Source: DASRAJ01 sp039920305 | GTDB taxonomy: Bacteria > Bacteroidota > Bacteroidia > Chitinophagales > UBA10324 | Assembly: GCA_039920305.1 (NCBI GenBank) | Contig: JBDSEA010000103.1 | Location: 1 to 18,253, forward strand | Direction: 5' to 3' | Length of the DNA stretch: 18,253 bases | In this document: one piece after another, positions 1-8,155 of the stretch | Position numbering within the stretch: the first letter of the stretch is position 1 | Layout: each line of letters begins with the position of its first letter | The notes under the pieces: generated by a model | What the model was told of the DNA's origin: nothing | Databases searched by the model: none | Seen by the model: the letters and a program-made list of their open reading frames with translations, nothing else | Program-made: the position numbers and the translations under genes

Positions 1-178
1 AACCAGAAGCTGAGTATCCGCCAAAAATATAACCGCCATCAGAAGTAGTACGAAAGGCTGTAACAATATCATAATCACTCCCTCCGAAACGCTGATCCCA
101 CTGTTTTGCAAGGGGATTTTGGGCGAACGAAGAAAAAAAGCAGATTGAAATAAACAGGAAGGTGGAAATTTTTTTCAT
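1..178 (-). CDS. Secreted repeat protein, N-terminal fragment (cut by window edge)
   Basis: Only the first 59 codons are inside the window; the rest lies to the left. The visible part starts with a clear Sec signal peptide (MKKISTFLFISICFFSSFAQ, cleavage probably after Ala19 or nearby). It continues as a mature chain with the pattern WDxRFGGSDYD, then TTSDGGYIFGGYS. That pattern, an aromatic-RFGGS unit followed by DGGYIxGG, is the signature of the beta-propeller-like repeat in large T9SS-exported Bacteroidota proteins, which usually end in a type A sorting domain. The start at 178 is chosen because it places the signal peptide directly at the N-terminus. Role unknown; a surface or secreted structural/adhesive protein is the best inference. 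It runs in the same direction as the CRTAC1-like pair upstream, but 267 bp separate them, so a shared operon is doubtful. Confidence 0.75.
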   Translation of the reverse strand, partial: MKKISTFLFISICFFSSFAQNPLAKQWDQRFGGSDYDIVTAFRTTSDGGYIFGGYSASG

Positions 179-445
179 GGGGATTTATAAAACAAAAAAA
201 CTACCATAAAACCGGATAGGAAAAAATAAATACCCTGATGAGAGAAAAAGGCGGATGAACCGGAAATCCTGCCCCAAATGTCAATAATCTGCCATGGAAT
301 ACGGAGAATTATAACCCATTGTTAGTGGGCATTTTCCACATCTAAAAACGGATAATATTACACCTGACAAAAATTTATGATTTTTTACCTGATTGGGGTA
401 AAGATGAGTCTTTTTATTCGGCTTAATCTTGCCAACCTCATGAAT
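179..445. other. Intergenic region, no gene seen
   Basis: This AT-rich 267-bp gap lies between two minus-strand genes. It should hold the end of the CRTAC1-like transcript and the promoter of the secreted repeat protein. I found no exact TAnnTTTG box for the minus strand; the nearest is GACATTTG (minus strand, 282-275), one mismatch. A short hairpin CCCA/TGGG with a 7-nt loop lies at 315-329 without a T run. No RNA gene or convincing small ORF was seen. Confidence 0.5.
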
Positions 446-3400
446 CTATTTTGCCGCAAGCGCTGCAGATTGGTAAACCACACGCTCAAGGTTCTTTCCA
501 TCAATCATTACCACCTTTTCAGTCAGAGAAGGAATGAATGAGATCATCATGGAATTCTGACTCATGTAGCCATTCCCGATATTGAGCTCATTGCGCATTT
601 TCTTTCCATCTTTAAGATATATATCTGCGTAGCGGTCATCCTGGGTAAAGGCAATTTTGGAAGCGGGGGAATTTAACTGGAAAGCAAACATCTTATCGTT
701 GTTGTTGGTGCCAAGCAGCACTGGTGTTTGATTCTTGCCTACATAAATTACTGAAAGCGCCTTTGCATCCTTATCGGAGGCAAAACCACTTTCCTTCCTT
801 GGTAAATAAGTAAAATTACCATGGCCGTTACCGAGCATCACCTCGCCTACAAAGGCGTCATTTCTTTCCGTTTCTGATTCTTTATTGAAGAAATTTCCAT
901 GATACACAAGGTCGAGGTTTCCATCTCCATTCACATCATAAACCACCATGCCGAAGATGCTGGATACCTGGGCCCTCAGTGGTAATTGCCTGATTAAAAA
1001 CTTTCCGGCGCCCTGGTTTTCGATGTAGGAGCTTGCCAGTGTATTTGCTGTAAGATGGAATGCTTTATCCAATCCTTTTGGACCGTAAATTTCGTCAGTG
1101 GTTGACATGGCGAAGCCAGAATAAGTCTTAAACTCTTTATTCAGGATAGGCATTTGTTCGGCACTGTACTGAAAATTTTTGGCAGGGTAAGATTTTCCGT
1201 AATTGTAAAATGACATCACGCAATCCATGGTGCCGTTGTTGTCATAGTCCATTGCATCCAGAGATACGGGCTCCTTATCAGTGGGGCAATAGTAGCGTGT
1301 ATTCAGGCCTTCATTTCCCAGGACGTAATCAACATCACCATCATTGTCGAAGTCGCCGGTTACAATGCTGTTCCACCAGCCCGAAGTGTTTTCAAATCCG
1401 TATTGCTTAGTTACATTTTCAAATTTGCCACCACTGTTTTTCATAAAGGTTACCGGCATCCATTCACCGGCGATAAGGAGGTCAAGCTTTCCATCATTGT
1501 CAAAATCAGTCCAGAGTGCGGCGCATACCATTCCTGCCTTTTCCAGTTCAGGAGCAATAGCTGAAGTCACATCGGTGAAATTTCCTTTGCCATCATTTTT
1601 CAACAGGCAGCTTTTTGCCGGCATGGGATAATGCTGGGGGTCAACTCTGCCACCGATGAACAGATCAGGATCGCCATCACCATCATAGTCACCGGCAATT
1701 ACGCAGGAGCCGCTGGTGTTCAGATCAGGAATTTGTGAGGATCCGTCAGAAAAATTTCCCTTTCCATCATTGAGATAAAAATGATCACGGTAATTTTTGT
1801 CATTCCGGTTGAATTCATTTCCGCCGGAGGCTACATAAAGATCAGCATCATGATCACCGTCGGCATCAAAAAATACAGCGCCAAGACAGTCTGCCTGGCT
1901 GTTTTTTGACCATGGCTGGTTTACACTGCTTTCAAAAGATCCATTCGCATTCTGAAGGTACAGCCTGCCGGATTGCCGGGAAGCACCCCCCACAAAAAAG
2001 TCATCGAGTCCATCACCGTTAACGTCACTCACAGCAAGCCCGGGTCCGAAGTAGCTGTTTTTTTCAGGAAGCAGAAGCTCTTTCCTGAAATCATCATATT
2101 CATTTTCTTCATGAGTGAAATCTATTTTCAAATTTTCAGTGACATTGGTAAACAGCAGTGGTTTCCTTTCCGCAACATGCAAGCTTTCGCGTGCGTCCTT
2201 ATAATAAACGGTAACTACTTTATCAGCCGTGATGCCGGAAATCTCCTGTGTTTTTCCATCAGGCCAGGTAACTGATATTCTGTCAATCACATTTATATTA
2301 CCCAATCCAAAGTGCATCAGGTTTTCGCTTGTAGATTGATAGCCGCGCACAATGTGATGGTTTTGAAATTGCATTGCATGCCCGCCCGGAAGGCTGTCGT
2401 TGTTAATATAAATGCGCACGTCAGTGCCAATGCCTTGCAGATTACCTGCAGGTCCGCTAAACCGGAAATCAATGAAATGATTTTTTAGCATCATATCCTC
2501 ATTATTCCGGTAGATGAACGGACTCTCTTCCGTGTTGCTTGCAATGATGTCAACATCGCCATCCCGGTCAAGATCAGCAAAGGCCGCACCGTGTGTAATG
2601 GTTGGATGAAAGAACCCCCATTCATCAGTAACTCTTTTGAAGGTAAGATCACCATTGTTTTTAAACATCACGTTTGGATCTTTCAACTTCTTCTTATTAA
2701 TAATACCGGCAATTTTATTGTACATCGCCGAATCGCCGCGACGCGTGGCATCCCTTAGCCCCTGGATGAGCTCACGCTCATCAATATTGAAAGTCTTGTA
2801 GTAGCCGTTGGACACAAATAGATCCTGGAAGCCATCATTATCAAAGTCCATAAACAAGGGAGCCCACGACCATTCGCTGGCATCAACCCCCGCAAGGCAG
2901 CCAATTTCAGAAAAGCTTCCGTCACCATTATTCAGGTGAAGCATGTTTCGGACATACTGATAATGATAGCCGCTCGAAATCATATTATTGAATTCAGCAC
3001 GTCGTTGTGCAAGCATAAAAGACCGGCGCATATAGGAATGATCGAACTTCATATCCGCAACAATAAGGTCCGGATAGCCATCATTGTTGATGTCACCTGC
3101 ATCGCTGCCCATTCCGAATAAGGAGGTTTTCTTTAGTACATCGCGCGTTGCTTCTTTAAAAGTGCCATTGCCCTGGTTGATAAAATAATAGTCATACATC
3201 GCGAAATCATTTGGCACATAGAGGTCGGGCCAGGTATCTCCATTAAAGTCGGCTACGGTGCAGCTTAAGGAATAACCATGGGTATTGATTCCGGCTTCCC
3301 TGGAGACATCCGTGAAATGACCGCCATCATTGCGGTAAAGCTTATCAGTCTGGTTGGATCCCTGCTCCACTTTTTCGATGTTGTTGAACCGCATTTTTTC

Positions 3401-4153
3401 AACCCAGTCAGTAGGATGGCAGGCAAGAAAAAGATCCATGTCACCATCCTTATCATAGTCGAAAAAGTTAGCCATGATATGATAGCTGGCAGGATCATCA
3501 ATTCCGTATTCTTTAGCTTTCTCTGAAAAAGTACCATCCCCATTGCTTACATAGAGTAGATTGGAAAGTGAATCTTTCCATCGGGAGCGGCACACGTAAA
3601 TATCATCGAAGCCATCATTGTTGATGTCAGTGATGGAAACGCCGGTGCTCCAGCCTTTTCCCTTTACAGGTATGCCGGATTGTTCCGTAACGTCTTTAAA
3701 ATGAAGGTTTCCTTCATTAATAAAAAGCTTATCATGAACGATGTTGCCGGTGAAATACAGGTCAGGTAAAGAATCACCATTGGCATTCAGCACGGCTACT
3801 CCCGCACCATTATAGAAATAGTTGTACTGGTTGTTATCATTTTTCATTCTGAAACCCACATCATTTGAAAAATCCAGTCCGGTCGTTTTATTTGTGAGGA
3901 TGTCGAACAGCTTGCCACTGGATTTATCGAGCGGAGGGAATTTAGTGCTGTCGTAAGCAGGAAAATCAACCACTGTAAGATTGGAATTCTTGTAAGTGCT
4001 GTTGCAGGAACTAATGAATGCTGTTACAACCATGGAAGCGGATATGAGGCTGATCGCAGCAAACCGGGAGCGAAAAGTGTTAATGGCTGCGATGGCCCTT
4101 AGCCTGCCATTCATTCCGCATGCGAAAAATTTTATTATATTAATATTCTTCAT
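446..4153 (-). CDS. CRTAC1-like FG-GAP/VCBS repeat lipoprotein with central ASPIC/UnbV domain (paralogue A)
   Basis: A 1235-aa envelope protein predicted to be exported and lipid-anchored. The N-terminus has a long basic region, then a hydrophobic stretch ending in the lipobox-like ISSC (Cys50). Fourteen calcium-binding loops of the DxDxDGxxDL type follow (for example DINNDGFDDIYV, DYDKDGDMDLF, DFDNDGFQDLFV, DVNGDGLDDFFV, DYDGDGDPDLFI). About half lie at residues 110-560 and half at 690-1130, as in integrin-alpha-type propellers. Between the blocks (about 570-650) is an ASPIC/UnbV domain with GIGTDVRIYINN, HHIVRGYQST and HFGLG, as in cartilage acidic protein 1 relatives. No catalytic motif is visible, so a binding or scaffold role is inferred. 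The start lies 21 bp after the stop of the upstream paralogue, so the two are probably cotranscribed. An internal Met14 start is possible and would still keep the lipobox. Confidence 0.9.
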   Translation of the reverse strand: MKNINIIKFFACGMNGRLRAIAAINTFRSRFAAISLISASMVVTAFISSCNSTYKNSNLTVVDFPAYDSTKFPPLDKSSGKLFDILTNKTTGLDFSNDVGFRMKNDNNQYNYFYNGAGVAVLNANGDSLPDLYFTGNIVHDKLFINEGNLHFKDVTEQSGIPVKGKGWSTGVSITDINNDGFDDIYVCRSRWKDSLSNLLYVSNGDGTFSEKAKEYGIDDPASYHIMANFFDYDKDGDMDLFLACHPTDWVEKMRFNNIEKVEQGSNQTDKLYRNDGGHFTDVSREAGINTHGYSLSCTVADFNGDTWPDLYVPNDFAMYDYYFINQGNGTFKEATRDVLKKTSLFGMGSDAGDINNDGYPDLIVADMKFDHSYMRRSFMLAQRRAEFNNMISSGYHYQYVRNMLHLNNGDGSFSEIGCLAGVDASEWSWAPLFMDFDNDGFQDLFVSNGYYKTFNIDERELIQGLRDATRRGDSAMYNKIAGIINKKKLKDPNVMFKNNGDLTFKRVTDEWGFFHPTITHGAAFADLDRDGDVDIIASNTEESPFIYRNNEDMMLKNHFIDFRFSGPAGNLQGIGTDVRIYINNDSLPGGHAMQFQNHHIVRGYQSTSENLMHFGLGNINVIDRISVTWPDGKTQEISGITADKVVTVYYKDARESLHVAERKPLLFTNVTENLKIDFTHEENEYDDFRKELLLPEKNSYFGPGLAVSDVNGDGLDDFFVGGASRQSGRLYLQNANGSFESSVNQPWSKNSQADCLGAVFFDADGDHDADLYVASGGNEFNRNDKNYRDHFYLNDGKGNFSDGSSQIPDLNTSGSCVIAGDYDGDGDPDLFIGGRVDPQHYPMPAKSCLLKNDGKGNFTDVTSAIAPELEKAGMVCAALWTDFDNDGKLDLLIAGEWMPVTFMKNSGGKFENVTKQYGFENTSGWWNSIVTGDFDNDGDVDYVLGNEGLNTRYYCPTDKEPVSLDAMDYDNNGTMDCVMSFYNYGKSYPAKNFQYSAEQMPILNKEFKTYSGFAMSTTDEIYGPKGLDKAFHLTANTLASSYIENQGAGKFLIRQLPLRAQVSSIFGMVVYDVNGDGNLDLVYHGNFFNKESETERNDAFVGEVMLGNGHGNFTYLPRKESGFASDKDAKALSVIYVGKNQTPVLLGTNNNDKMFAFQLNSPASKIAFTQDDRYADIYLKDGKKMRNELNIGNGYMSQNSMMISFIPSLTEKVVMIDGKNLERVVYQSAALAAK

Positions 4154-4174
4154 GATTGCGATTAAGAGTAAAAA

Positions 4175-7100
4175 TTATTTTGAAGCAAGTGCTGCTGCCT
4201 GCCAAACGGTACGCTGTTGATTCTTATCATTCGTTACTACAATCTTTTCAACCAATTCTGGCATGAATGCAAGCGTGCCGGACCCTTCAGAAAGATAACC
4301 GGCTCCGATATTTACCTCATGCCTGGCTACTTTTCCATCTTTCAGATAGATCTGTGCAAAGCGGTCATGCTGTGTAAGCGGGACCTTGCTTTGATTGTTA
4401 CTGGTGAACTCATAAGCGAACATGTTGTCATTATTATTGGTCCCGAGTATCACCGGCTGTTCATTTTTCCCCAGATAAATCAGCGCCAGAGCCTTTGCAT
4501 CTTTTTTATTGAAGAAACCTGACTCCCGTGCGCCCATAGGCTTGAAATTTCCGGCGCCATCACCTATAAGAGTGATACCGATGCAGGCATCCTGCTTTTC
4601 TGTTTCAGATTCAGGGGAAAAGAAATTACCATGTGCAATGATGTCCAGATTGCCATCATTGTTTACATCGAAAGGCACCATGCCGTAGAGGCATGAAAAC
4701 TGCGCCTCCATCGGAAGCTGCTTCACTGTAAAGGTGCCGTTACCATTGTTTTGCAAATAAGAATTTGCAAGGGTCTGGGCTTTCAGATGCATTGCTTTTT
4801 CAAGTGCTTCTTTACCAAATACATCTTCAGTGGTTGCAAGAGCAAATTGCTTGTAGAGCGGGAATTTTTCACCAAGCATTGGTATTTGCTCTGCCAAAGT
4901 CATCCGTGTTTTTACAGGATAAGACTTTCCGAAATTATAAACTGACATTACAAGGTCCTGCGTTCCGTTTTTATCGAAGTCATCAACGAAGCATTCAACA
5001 GGCTGATCCTGCGTGGGCTGATAATATTTTGAATTCAACCCTTCATTACCTGCTACATAATCCATGTCGCCATCATTGTCAAAATCTCCGGCAGTAATGC
5101 TGTTCCACCAACCGGTGGCATTCTGAAGTCCTGCTTCTTTTGTTACATCGACGAATTTTCCTCCTTCATTTTTAAACACCATGATCGCCGTCCATTCACC
5201 GGAGACTATGAGATCAATTTTACCATCATTATTGTAATCAGTCCACAGTGCGGAACAGATCATTCCGCCTTTATCAAGCTGCGGACAAACATCTTTCGTT
5301 ACATCAGTAAACTTGCCATGATCATTGCGAAGAATGGTACACTTGGCTGGCTGTGGATAATGTGCAGGCACTATTCTTCCTCCTATAAATAAATCAAGGT
5401 CAGCATCATTATCAAAATCACCTGCAACCACGCAGGAGCCGCTTCCTCTTAAATCGGGCAATGCATCGGGGTTCTTGCTGAAGTTGCCCTTGCCATCATT
5501 CAGGTAGAGATAATCCCTGAGTGACGGATCATCCTTACCTACCTCATTACCTCCTGAGACGGTATAAAGGTCCATGTCTCCATCGCCATCAGCATCAAAG
5601 AAAAGCACGCCGAGAATCTCAGAAATCTTTGCGTCAGCTTCCCAGGGCTGTGAGGCTGCCTTCTCAAAGGTTTTGGATGGTGTTTGGAGATATAACTGAC
5701 CGGAGCTGCGCAATGCGCCGCCCACATAAAAATCCTCGAGGCCATCTCCGTTCACATCTGCTACAGCCAGCCCCGGTCCATATTGACTCATTTTATGAGG
5801 GAGCAAGATCTCTTTCCTGAAATCTTCATACTCATCTTCAACATGCCTGTAATCAACTTTGAGTTTATTAGTGGCATTTACAAAGATGGGACTGTAAGCA
5901 GGATGCCATTCAAATTTCTCATTTGTTCCATCCTTGTGATCAAAAGTGATCACCTGATTGGGAGCCAGGTTAACAAGCTGCTGGGTTTTTCCATCCAGCC
6001 ATACGGCAACGGCTTTGTAAATCGTATCATCTTTTCCCAGCCCGAAATGCATCATGTTTTGTGAGGTGGATTGATATCCGCGGACTGTATGATGCTGAGC
6101 CATCTGCATTCCAGCCTTGGAGTAGATATAAACCCTCGTGCCAATACCCTCATTATTTTGATCATAACCCCTGAAATTGAACTCTACCCAGTTATTATTT
6201 ATGAGCTGATCCTCATTATTGCGGTACACAAGCGGGCAGGTTTCATGATTGTTCACCACAATGTCCATGTCGCCATCGGCATCCAGATCGGCAAGTGCAG
6301 CACCATGAGAAATAGTAGGATAGTTGGCTCCCCAGTTCTCCATCTCCCGGGTGAAGGTATAGTTGCCATTATTTTTGAAAAGATAGTTAACTGCCTTTAG
6401 TTTTTTCTTGCTTACTGCTGAATACAGCTTGTTGTATGCAGAACTGTCACCACGGCGGGTAGCATCACGCATGGCCTGGTATAATTCACGCTCATCCACA
6501 TTAAGCCAGCGGTAATAGCCGTTGGGAATGAAAATGTCTTTCTGTCCATCATTATCAAAATCACAGAATACAGGACCCCACGACCAGTCAGTCGCATCAG
6601 TTCCTGCAAGGTTGGCAATCTCAGAAAATGTGTTGTCACCATTATTTATCTGCAGAGTATTTTTTACATATTGATAATGGAAACCACCGGTAACCATATT
6701 TGAAAATTCATTACGCCGCAACCCCAGGGCGAAAGAACGGCGCAGGTATGAATGGTCGAAACGCATGTCAGCTGTTACAATATCCTGGTAGCCATCATTA
6801 TTAACATCTGCAACATCAACACCCATAGAGAACATTGAAGTTTTCCCCAATTGGCTGAATGACTCATCTTTGAACGTGCCATCCTTCTGATTGATGTACA
6901 GATAATCGTACATCGCAAAATCATTACATCCATAAATGTCAAGGTATCCGTCATCATTCACATCAGAAGCGATCACAGCAAGGCCGTAGCCATGATTGTT
7001 GATGCCAGCCTGCTTGGAAATATCGGTATAATGACCATTATCGTTCCTGTAGAATTTATCGCTCTGATTGGTTCCTTTTTCTACTTTTTCCAGGTTATTG

Positions 7101-7780
7101 AACCGCATCCGCTCCACATAGTCTGATGGATGGTTTTTTACATAGAGGTCCATATCTCCATCATTATCATAATCAAAAAAGACAGCTCCCATGGTGAAGC
7201 AATCAGGACAATCAATTCCGAATTCCTTCCCTTTTTCAGTATAAGTTCCATTGCCGTTGCTCACATAAAACAGGTTTGCAAGCGAGTCTTTCCATCTTGA
7301 GCGGCACACATAGATATCATCTATGCCATCACTATTAATATCCACAAGAGAAATACCGGTGCTCCAGCCCTTGTTTTTACGTGGAATGCCGGCTTCCTCA
7401 CTCACTTTTTTAAACTGCATGTTGCCCAGGTTTAAGTATAACTCATCGGGCACAATGTTTCCGGTGAAATACAGATCAGGCAGTGAATCATTGTTGTAAT
7501 TAAGTACGGCAACGCCACCACCATTGTAATAATTAACATAGAGGTTATTATCTGCCATAAATCCAAACTGAACCTTATTCACGAAATCAATTCCTGTCGA
7601 TTTTGTGCTTAACAGGTCGAACAATTTACCGGATGCAACATCCGGCATGTTAAACTTGCTGCTGTCCGCTGCAGGAAAATCAAAATTCTTTTTTAATGCG
7701 TTCTCATAATTGCGGCATGAAGCGAGTGAGGCCATCAGCACAATCGCTAATCCATTGACAGCAGTTTGAAAATTTTTCAT
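4175..7780 (-). CDS. CRTAC1-like FG-GAP/VCBS repeat lipoprotein with central ASPIC/UnbV domain (paralogue B)
   Basis: A 1201-aa lipoprotein and close relative of the next gene downstream. The start at 7780 is preferred over the in-frame ATG at 7819. It gives a compact lipoprotein signal peptide, MKNFQTAVNGLAIVLMASLASC, with lipobox LASC and acceptor Cys22. Fourteen DxDxDG-type loops occur in the same order as in paralogue A (DINSDGIDDIYV, DYDNDGDMDLYV, DVNDDGYLDIYG, DVNGDGLEDFYV, DFDNDGDMDYVA and others). They surround an ASPIC/UnbV domain at about 545-615 with GIGTRVYIY, HHTVRGYQST and HFGLGK. Both proteins share the C-terminal GTNNND segment and the ending AALA(A/S)K. Identity looks roughly half by eye, so this is an old tandem duplication. 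It is first in its operon and transcribed away from the haloperoxidase gene, from a probable promoter at 7890-7897. Function unknown; calcium-dependent binding at the cell surface is inferred. Confidence 0.9.
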   Translation of the reverse strand: MKNFQTAVNGLAIVLMASLASCRNYENALKKNFDFPAADSSKFNMPDVASGKLFDLLSTKSTGIDFVNKVQFGFMADNNLYVNYYNGGGVAVLNYNNDSLPDLYFTGNIVPDELYLNLGNMQFKKVSEEAGIPRKNKGWSTGISLVDINSDGIDDIYVCRSRWKDSLANLFYVSNGNGTYTEKGKEFGIDCPDCFTMGAVFFDYDNDGDMDLYVKNHPSDYVERMRFNNLEKVEKGTNQSDKFYRNDNGHYTDISKQAGINNHGYGLAVIASDVNDDGYLDIYGCNDFAMYDYLYINQKDGTFKDESFSQLGKTSMFSMGVDVADVNNDGYQDIVTADMRFDHSYLRRSFALGLRRNEFSNMVTGGFHYQYVKNTLQINNGDNTFSEIANLAGTDATDWSWGPVFCDFDNDGQKDIFIPNGYYRWLNVDERELYQAMRDATRRGDSSAYNKLYSAVSKKKLKAVNYLFKNNGNYTFTREMENWGANYPTISHGAALADLDADGDMDIVVNNHETCPLVYRNNEDQLINNNWVEFNFRGYDQNNEGIGTRVYIYSKAGMQMAQHHTVRGYQSTSQNMMHFGLGKDDTIYKAVAVWLDGKTQQLVNLAPNQVITFDHKDGTNEKFEWHPAYSPIFVNATNKLKVDYRHVEDEYEDFRKEILLPHKMSQYGPGLAVADVNGDGLEDFYVGGALRSSGQLYLQTPSKTFEKAASQPWEADAKISEILGVLFFDADGDGDMDLYTVSGGNEVGKDDPSLRDYLYLNDGKGNFSKNPDALPDLRGSGSCVVAGDFDNDADLDLFIGGRIVPAHYPQPAKCTILRNDHGKFTDVTKDVCPQLDKGGMICSALWTDYNNDGKIDLIVSGEWTAIMVFKNEGGKFVDVTKEAGLQNATGWWNSITAGDFDNDGDMDYVAGNEGLNSKYYQPTQDQPVECFVDDFDKNGTQDLVMSVYNFGKSYPVKTRMTLAEQIPMLGEKFPLYKQFALATTEDVFGKEALEKAMHLKAQTLANSYLQNNGNGTFTVKQLPMEAQFSCLYGMVPFDVNNDGNLDIIAHGNFFSPESETEKQDACIGITLIGDGAGNFKPMGARESGFFNKKDAKALALIYLGKNEQPVILGTNNNDNMFAYEFTSNNQSKVPLTQHDRFAQIYLKDGKVARHEVNIGAGYLSEGSGTLAFMPELVEKIVVTNDKNQQRTVWQAAALASK

Positions 7781-7889
7781 GACATTTTTATTTTTGGGAA
7801 GTGGTTTAAAGATTTGCATTAGGAAATAACCTGTTTGATAACCTGCCTCTATAATATTTGTTCAGGCAGCTCTTTCTCATTGCAGTGCA

Positions 7890-7897
7890 CAAATGTA
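7890..7897 (-). promoter_or_regulatory. Probable -7 box (TACATTTG) of the CRTAC1-like operon
   Basis: On the minus strand this reads TACATTTG, an exact match to the Bacteroidota -7 consensus TAnnTTTG used by the primary sigma factor. It points toward the lipoprotein gene starting at 7780, giving a leader of about 100 nt. The -33 trinucleotide at 19-bp spacing is TTT rather than TTG. Confidence 0.5.
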
Positions 7898-7991
7898 CCC
7901 TCAGGCGTAATGGAGAAAAAAGGATTTGCTTAACATTAACAACTTTGATGTAATGAGGAATGTCCTGATTTTCATTCTATAAAAAATATGA

Positions 7992-8008
7992 ACCATCAAA
8001 TTTGAGGT
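7992..8008. promoter_or_regulatory. Inverted repeat midway between the divergent promoters (candidate operator)
   Basis: A perfect 10-bp palindrome TCAAATTTGA (7996-8005) is extended by ACC on the left and GGT on the right, with one bulged A at 7995. Its centre (8000.5) lies within about 1 bp of the midpoint of the two TACATTTG boxes. It could be a site for a regulator acting on both operons. The core is AT-rich and short, so chance is a real alternative. Confidence 0.3.
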
Positions 8009-8105
8009 ATCATCCTGTTTCTCATGGTAAATCGTTAAAGCCCTGTGGCATAAAATCTTTAAGCTTCATTAACAAAAAAAATCTTCAGCACATAAATCAA
8101 CCTGC

Positions 8106-8113
8106 TACATTTG
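8106..8113 (+). promoter_or_regulatory. Probable -7 box (TACATTTG) of the haloperoxidase operon
   Basis: TACATTTG matches TAnnTTTG exactly and lies 42 bp before the ATG at 8156. It overlaps the in-frame TTG at 8111. Transcription would begin just downstream, so translation from 8111 is very unlikely, which supports the ATG at 8156. The -33 element at 19-bp spacing is TTC (8084-8086), two of three bases. Confidence 0.5.
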
Positions 8114-8155
8114 CAGCGATCCTCAAAAATCAAATCCAAAAACAATCATGATCCT

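Larger units (their letters stand above)
7781..8155. other. Divergent control region between CRTAC1-like operon and haloperoxidase operon
   Basis: A 375-bp non-coding stretch separates two divergent transcription units. It carries one exact TAnnTTTG box in each direction, both spelled TACATTTG, with starts about 210 bp apart. A short inverted repeat sits near the midpoint. At the expected 19-bp spacing the -33 element reads TTC (8084-8086, plus) and TTT (7919-7917, minus) instead of TTG, so both promoters look suboptimal and may need an activator. The minus-strand leader to 7780 is about 100 nt and the plus-strand leader about 35-40 nt. No small ORF or RNA gene was recognised in it. Confidence 0.6.

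Noticed and set aside
315..329. Hairpin CCCA-N7-TGGG as terminator of the CRTAC1-like operon
   Set aside because: Only a 4-bp stem with no T run, and more than 100 bp past the stop.
446..7780. DxDxDG loops as EF-hands or dockerin repeats of a cellulosome
   Set aside because: Spacing of about 50-60 residues, the DLYV/DLFV-type strand after each loop and the ASPIC/UnbV domain fit FG-GAP/VCBS propellers.
8111..8155. Upstream TTG start for the haloperoxidase, adding 15 residues
   Set aside because: The TTG lies inside the exact TACATTTG promoter box, and the extra residues would spoil the signal peptide.
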